Shown here: positions 59,036 through 64,000 of the stretch, piece after piece
How positions within the stretch are numbered: the stretch's first letter is position 1
How the letters are laid out: the number at the start of each line of letters is the position of its first letter
Origin: Panax quinquefolius
Lineage: Eukaryota; Streptophyta; Magnoliopsida; Apiales; Araliaceae
Assembly (NCBI GenBank): GCA_020205615.1
Contig: JAINUW010000657.1
Coordinates: 112,624 to 176,623 of the forward strand
Direction: 5' to 3'
DNA length: 64,000 bases
Notes under the pieces: model-generated
The model's database searches: none
Told to the model about the DNA's origin: nothing
What the model saw: only the letters and a program-made list of their open reading frames with translations
Program-made: the position numbers and the translations under genes

Positions 59036-59400
59036 TAAGTGATACTAGTGGTATGGGTTTTCATGGTCAATTGGGTTTGTCGTAGGAATAGGAGTCGGCT
59101 ATGCCTCATGGTTACACCCTGATCTACACCACCAAAGCAAACCCGACCTCTAGTATCATGCACATCACGATCTTTGGTCTTTGGTACCATCTTTGCATGC
59201 CTTTACTCCTATGACTCCTCCATCATTTGAAACGACTAGATGTTAACTCCAACAATATTGAGGGTGAAATCCGTCTGACTTACCTCTTAACATCACACAC
59301 TTGTCTTTAAAATTTGGTCTTCGTGTTACGGTCGTGGATGATGATCCTACCTAGTTGAAAATCCTCGAAAAGATGCTCAAGAAGTGTTCTTATGAAGCTC
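59036..59400 (+). pseudogene. Second copies of transporter and response-regulator fragments
   Basis: Equivalent to 54955-55325. RVLRSWMMI-like shadow frames arise from indels; the receiver part keeps VVDDDPT then a TAG at the expected Trp. The transporter part keeps GIGVGYA. Differences from the first copy cluster at CCGG and CTG sites. Confidence 0.6.
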
Positions 59401-60075
59401 TCACAAGTTCGATGGTGGTACATCGAGTGGCAACCGGCACGGGGCGGGTTAAGGTGATGCTTAGGAGTTTTGTGATGACGTAATTACGAGGAATGGTGGG
59501 GGACACCGCCGTCTTGACCCGACCATCTTCACGGCGTTTATCATTACTCCCTCGGCGGCATCACCGAACCTTAGTCGGCCCATTTCGGAATGGTGTCCTT
59601 ATCGCCTTCTCCGACCATCTGTGAACTTGAAGATTCACCGGTTGTAGCTCCGGAGGTAATGTACTCGACGCTTCTTGGTTGTTGCCTTCGGTGGGTCGGC
59701 TTGTCCCTACGGCAAACCGGTCGATGATTCAACGATCGGTGATCTCAACTTAACTTCAAACAAGGACCATATGGTTTTCCGATCTCCTTGTTTGCTCTTT
59801 CATTCTGGAGTTTCCCGTTTGCGATCTATGTTCATTTGGATTACTTGTATATGTTGTCTACAATTTATACGCCTTCCCTTTATTATTACTTACTTGGATT
59901 AAATGGCAAAGTACTCTTTCTGTTCTCTCTCTAGAACCTTTGGTAGTATTATTAATGATAAGCTTCAACGACAACCTCCAAAATTTGTGAGAGATCGGTT
60001 TGTGCCAACTTTTGAGACTCATTGGTCGAACCAGATGATATCTTTTGAGAAGTCGGCAAGGCTCGAGCAAGATTA

Positions 60076-60400
60076 TGGCCATGGCTTGGATAGCTACACT
60101 TGCATTGGTTTTGCATACTTTCTCCAATTTGGTCATTTATTTTCAAGTTGGAGTGGGGGGTTTTGGAGGAGAACCTTGGTCCTCAAATTGTCCTGGTGGT
60201 TCATAGTGGTGGCTCGGTTGAATTATATTTTTAATGGGACGTGTGGCCAAACCGTGATCTGGATTTTCATGGAAGGCGTTTTAAAATCTCCGGGGTTTGG
60301 GTAGGTTATCCTCGCCTCAACTTTCATGCTACGATTAGAAACATGGTAGTTTATAGCATGGGTATTGTTCATTTGGATATCTAAAGGATCTTTGAAATTG
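60076..60400 (+). pseudogene. Second copy of MATE fragment
   Basis: Equivalent to 55999-56330. KLSWWFIVVARLNYIFNGTC is kept, the first helix is altered at CAGCTGGCTG, which here reads CAATTTGGTCA. Confidence 0.65.
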
Positions 60401-60499
60401 CGGATTAAAATGATAAATTTTACATGCAATGTGAGAATCAAGTCACATGCTAAGGTAAGGAGGTTACTATGGTGGTAAGAGGATATCAATTTTTTATGG

Positions 60500-61050
60500 T
60501 AGAAAGAATAACTTTGTTTATCTGCAATACGCATACATGGTGAAATTCTTTTATTATTCCGTTCTTTATTATTACATTGGAATATCCCGCCGGTGTAATT
60601 TCCGCGACTGGTTCCATTACTTATTATCGCCGCACCTAATACAGCCGAAATATCACGTCGGTGTGAATTTCACACGACACGGTTCCATTACTTATTATCT
60701 TTGCATTTAATATTCATCGGAATATCACATGCTCATGCGTTTTACGCGGACACAGTTCCAATACTTATTATTCGTAATTACGATTCCGTTGGAACATCCT
60801 CATCATGCTTTACTACCGGACACGGTTTCTATCTTTGTTATTCTCGTATTTATTATTCATTGAGAATAACTTTGTTTGTGCGGTTTCTATCGCATGCATG
60901 GTGAACCCTACATTATTCCATTCTTTATTTATTACATTGGAATAACTGCCTATATGGATTACCACATGCATGGTGAATGATCCTTTATATTCGTTCCTTA
61001 TTAAATTGTGAAAATAATCATCTAAAGTGGATTCCGCATGGCGGTGGAAA
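60500..61050 (+). repeat. Degenerate 130 bp repeat array, LARD-C 3' LTR
   Basis: Matches 56425-56970 with many small indels at CG- and CTG-type sites. Confidence 0.6.
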
Positions 61051-62118
61051 TCCATTTGCGATTTCATATATTTTTATTATCTTTGTTGGTTATTGGTTTT
61101 ATAGTTGTATGTTTTTGACCTATAGTGAAAAGAGGATATGTGGTTGAATATCTTTGGCCCTGTAGTGCAAAGATGATTTGTTAATTGATAGCCTTGAAGT
61201 AGTGCAAAGATGGACGGTGTATAACATGATCATAACCATTGGTGATACTTAACGAATATCCTTGGCCGATGAGTGCGAGGATGATTCGATGATGGGAATT
61301 ATTTTTAAAAGGTGAGTCTCGTGATTGGTTTTATAGTTGAATATCTTTGGCAGTAGTGCAAAGGTAGACAACCGATTAGTATGATCATTGTTATTACATT
61401 GGAATATCTTTAGCCTTGGGATAAGGATATTGAGTAAACATTTTTTAAGCCTTTGTGGCAAGAAAAGAACTGTTGATTCACATTATTATAAATATGAATT
61501 GTGAATTTAACTAACATATTTGGTGGTTCGGTGAAAACAAGTGATGAAGGTTCAAATTGTCTTGAGTATAACAAAGAAGCTGTTGATAAGTATTACAGAA
61601 TAAAATATCAACGATGAACTTTTAATCTAGAAGAGATAGTAGACATTATGTTCTACTTGACTCTTCTAATGGATTGTTGATTCCAGCTGCAACTATGGTT
61701 GAAATTAAAGTTTTATCATCTACCATATGTTATAAATCTCTGATTTATTATTGACGAAAGCTATTGATAACGTAGTTGTCTTTAGTCATGATATTCTTTC
61801 TTGAGCTTGTTGTGCTCACCCTTTTACTTCATAATTCCTTTTCGGTAATAAGAGAATATATTTGGGATGAGTGGGGAGCGGAGTGATGGTGGGATGATAG
61901 TGTTCGCTAGTAGTCCTCACTATTACATTAAATAGTGTTACAATAAATGTAACGAGGACTCTCATTGAGAATGAATATTGTCTAGAAGGCAATATCCCTG
62001 TTTAAAATCTCAGTTATGTTTTGTCGTATTTTACACGACAGCTGTATAATTAAGTTTTTATTTGTATTTGTACCATGTATTTGGCGACTCAAAATTGGGT
62101 AATTTTGGGGGCGTCACA

Positions 62119-62568
62119 AAAACCGTTATTATATATATATAATAAAACTGTTAGTATAATATAATATATATATATAATATTATTACCGTGCCTTCCTTTT
62201 TCTTATAATTACATGGAATAACAAGTATCAAGCATGTTATCAAAAAAAAAATGACTCACGTGTCCTTTTTTTTTTTTTTTAATTGCATGACCTGCTAACT
62301 TTTCAAAACCGTTTAACATGCATCAATCCACGGAAATCATCCAAGTTTTTTTTTTTTTTTTTTATGTTTTAAAAGCATTCATGTGACTTTTTAAATTCGG
62401 CAACATGAATTCCTTTTTTCGTGAATCACAGCGAGTTCGGTATATAAAAAAAAAACTGTTTTTTTTATTTATTTATAAATTTTATATAATAAAATTATGC
62501 CCAATTAAATTGTTCTAAACACATATCAATATACATATCAAATTAAAACAATTAATAATTCGCATAAA
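62119..62568 (-). other. copia-2 leader, PBS-proximal part
   Basis: Continues the leader after LARD-C. Contains (TA)n runs near 62132-62180 and three T or A homopolymers (about 62262-62280, 62346-62363, 62449-62466). No gene. Confidence 0.6.
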
Positions 62569-62587
62569 GGTTTGGCTCTGATACCAC
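62569..62587 (-). other. copia-2 primer binding site (initiator tRNA-Met)
   Basis: On the minus strand GTGGTATCAGAGCCAAACC directly follows the LTR end (CTAACA). It matches the complement of plant initiator tRNA-Met 3' end and fixes the element's orientation and LTR boundary. Confidence 0.9.
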
Positions 62588-64000
62588 TGTTAGGTTTGTA
62601 ATATTCATGAGCGCAATCAAATTGCATAAAAAATGCGGAAGCGTGTAAAATCAGAGTTTAAAAAAATTTACAAACCATAAACCCGGATCATCCTTTATGC
62701 ATAATTATTAATTAAGCGAAAAGATAAAGAATAAAATCATACCCTTGAAAATCGAGCTTCCTCGGTACAAGTTCACCTCCAAATCCTTCGCGTTCAACTT
62801 GAATCCAGGGTTTGGTTCCTTCCTTTGATCGGCGTTAGCCACCCATATGTTTGGCCTCTAGAGGTGATCCACCAAAGAAAAAGAAAGATTCAAGAAGAAG
62901 GGGTATTGACTCAACCCTAGTTTTCTATCTACATAGAAAGGCGTCTTTCTCCAACAATTGGAATTATGTCAGGTATGTTGAAAAATCAACAACCCCACAC
63001 CCATAATAAGACTCCTCTTATTTATAGATGTAGGCAACCCACCTTAACAATTAAGGAATTGAGTTTTATTTAATTAATTAAATTTTTTAATTAATTAAGC
63101 TCCCTAATCTTATTAGGGATAATTAATTAAACTCTTTTAACTAATTTTCCCTCTAATCCTATTAGGAATAAATGAGAAAGTACTTATATTAAATTAATTC
63201 CTAAACTCTTTTAGAAATTAAAATAATAATAATTGTAATAATATTAATAAGACTCCTCTTATTAATTTATATTTAATATTTCTAAAATATTAAATAATAA
63301 ATATTAAGCTATTTAATTTATACTATCACCATAGATTAAATTAAATATACATAACATATTATTACGATTATGCCATTAACTTCTTAAATAATTATTCTTC
63401 CTTTTATGGTGTGACCCTTTAGGTTCTCCATATTAAGCAGGTTGTGAATAAATCAATTAGAACAATTCTAATCTTATTTAAATAAATAAATAAAACAATT
63501 AATTTATTTAAATAAATAATATTTATTCTCTGATAGGGATAAGCCTCTCCTAGCGATCAACGACTTTCCGGATAATATAGATTTCAACATTAATCATTAA
63601 AGAACCTTTAAGTAAATAATTCTTGCGTACAATTCAATCCTTCCACTATCTGATGTCCCAATTAAATATAAGACATGGAATTCTTTGTCAAGTCTTATTT
63701 TATTTAATTATATGTATTTCGATCCTTAAATGCCTAACTCCAAATAATGCAAATTAGAAACTCCTTTCTAATTTCATTCTTAACAAGAGGACTCTTTGGG
63801 TTGTCATTTATCGAATCACATAGGACATTTCTCTTCTTTTATTAGAAGTGGTAGATTCTTTATTGATCATACATTATCTCCATATACAACTTATTATACC
63901 CAAGCATACCCTTTGATATACCCTAAGGGTCTTAAGGAATAAGTCAAAGTATAACTCATCATACACAAGATACTATGATGATCTCAAGTCAAGGATTACT
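62588..64000 (-). repeat. copia-2 5' LTR, cut by window end
   Basis: 1413 of about 1887 bp, aligning with 47351-48760. Its TATA position (about 63911-63921) is the same weakened TATATCAAAGG as in the other copia-2 LTR. Small indels against its partner fall at CAG, CCGG and similar sites. Confidence 0.9.

Larger units (their letters stand above)
54327..62118 (+). mobile_element. LARD family copy C, chimeric LTRs with host-gene fragments
   Basis: LTR 54327-58066, internal 58067-58405, LTR 58406-62118. First 130 bp or so and the last 1.7 kb of each LTR are homologous to LARD-A/B; the intervening 1.9 kb is replaced by fragments of several plant genes. Candidate target duplication AAAGC (left) and AAAAC (62119-62123, right) has one mismatch. 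The left LTR start reads TGTGAATTCTCG where the right one reads TGTGAGACCCCG. No protein for transposition is encoded. Confidence 0.88.
58406..62118 (+). repeat. LARD-C 3' LTR (3.71 kb)
   Basis: Starts TGTGAGACCCCGAATTTT and ends TTTTGGGGGCGTCACA. Homologous throughout to 54327-58066, including all captured fragments and the repeat array (about 60500-61050). Confidence 0.9.
47351..64000 (-). mobile_element. Ty1/copia retrotransposon copia-2 (same family as copia-1)
   Basis: In plus coordinates: 3' LTR 47351-49237, PPT 49238-49250, RNase H/RT/INT/gag remnants to about 52300, long leader to 54326 and 62119-62568, PBS 62569-62587, 5' LTR from 62588 past the window end. LARD-C (54327-62118) is inserted in the leader. 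GTGCG precedes the element (47346-47350) and should recur after its right end. Without LARD-C the internal region is about 5.56 kb. Confidence 0.92.

Noticed and set aside
62119..62180. A MITE or centromeric satellite at the TA runs
   Set aside because: Only short (TA)n microsatellite-like runs, without terminal repeats or long tandem organisation.
62569..62587. Part of a tRNA gene
   Set aside because: It is an 18-19 nt match next to an LTR end with no tRNA body; it is a primer binding site.

Overview
This window looks like a heterochromatic, gene-poor block of a plant nuclear genome, probably a eudicot (inferred). It is AT-rich and made almost wholly of nested LTR retrotransposons and one CACTA DNA transposon. 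LTR ends, tRNA-iMet-type primer sites, polypurine tracts, Ty1/copia and chromodomain Ty3/gypsy domains, and intron-containing fragments of plant genes support this. I see no intact host gene, rRNA, tRNA gene or CRISPR array. Nearly all coding regions are broken, so they are annotated as pseudogenes.

Layout, left to right. 1-5252: 3' part of a Ty1/copia element (copia-1, +) ending in a 1.86 kb LTR. 5253-5642: short unassigned spacer. 5643-12952: two abutting LTRs of a large non-autonomous LTR family, here called LARD (copy A, +). 12953-13239: spacer with a small duplication. 13240-15343: fragment of a second copia lineage (copia-3, +), fused to an old gypsy remnant (15344-16718). 16719-43560: chromodomain gypsy (Tekay/Del-like, +) with 3 kb LTRs, an extra coiled-coil ORF, gag and pol. 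Its protease region is split by LARD copy B (-, 22479-37808, TSD AGTTG), and that copy's 5' LTR is split by a 7.05 kb CACTA element (27021-34070, TSD AAC) carrying host-gene fragments. 43561-47350: 3' end of a Tat/Ogre-like gypsy (-), including an antisense coiled-coil ORF. 47351-64000: a second copy of the copia-1 family (copia-2, -), whose leader is interrupted by LARD copy C (+, 54327-62118). The window ends inside copia-2's 5' LTR.

How the parts relate. LARD copies have 3.7-4.6 kb LTRs around a non-coding internal region of only 332-339 bp with PBS and PPT. Their ends resemble those of the Tekay-like element, so trans-mobilisation by a chromovirus is a reasonable inference. LARD-C is a chimeric subfamily: the 5' half of its LTR is replaced by fragments resembling a polyol transporter, an LRR protein, a type-B response regulator and a MATE transporter, present in both LTRs. 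The CACTA element independently carries pieces of an SP1-like E3 ligase, a CIPK kinase C-terminus and other unidentified exons. The two copia copies share catalytic lesions, suggesting a defective family propagated in trans. Order of insertion read from nesting: Tekay-like, then LARD-B, then CACTA; and Tat-like, then copia-2, then LARD-C.

Caution: paired LTRs differ mainly at CAG/CTG/CCGG-like sites, often by indels. This may be a systematic consensus error at methylated sites rather than true mutation, so some frameshifts and stops listed here may not be real.
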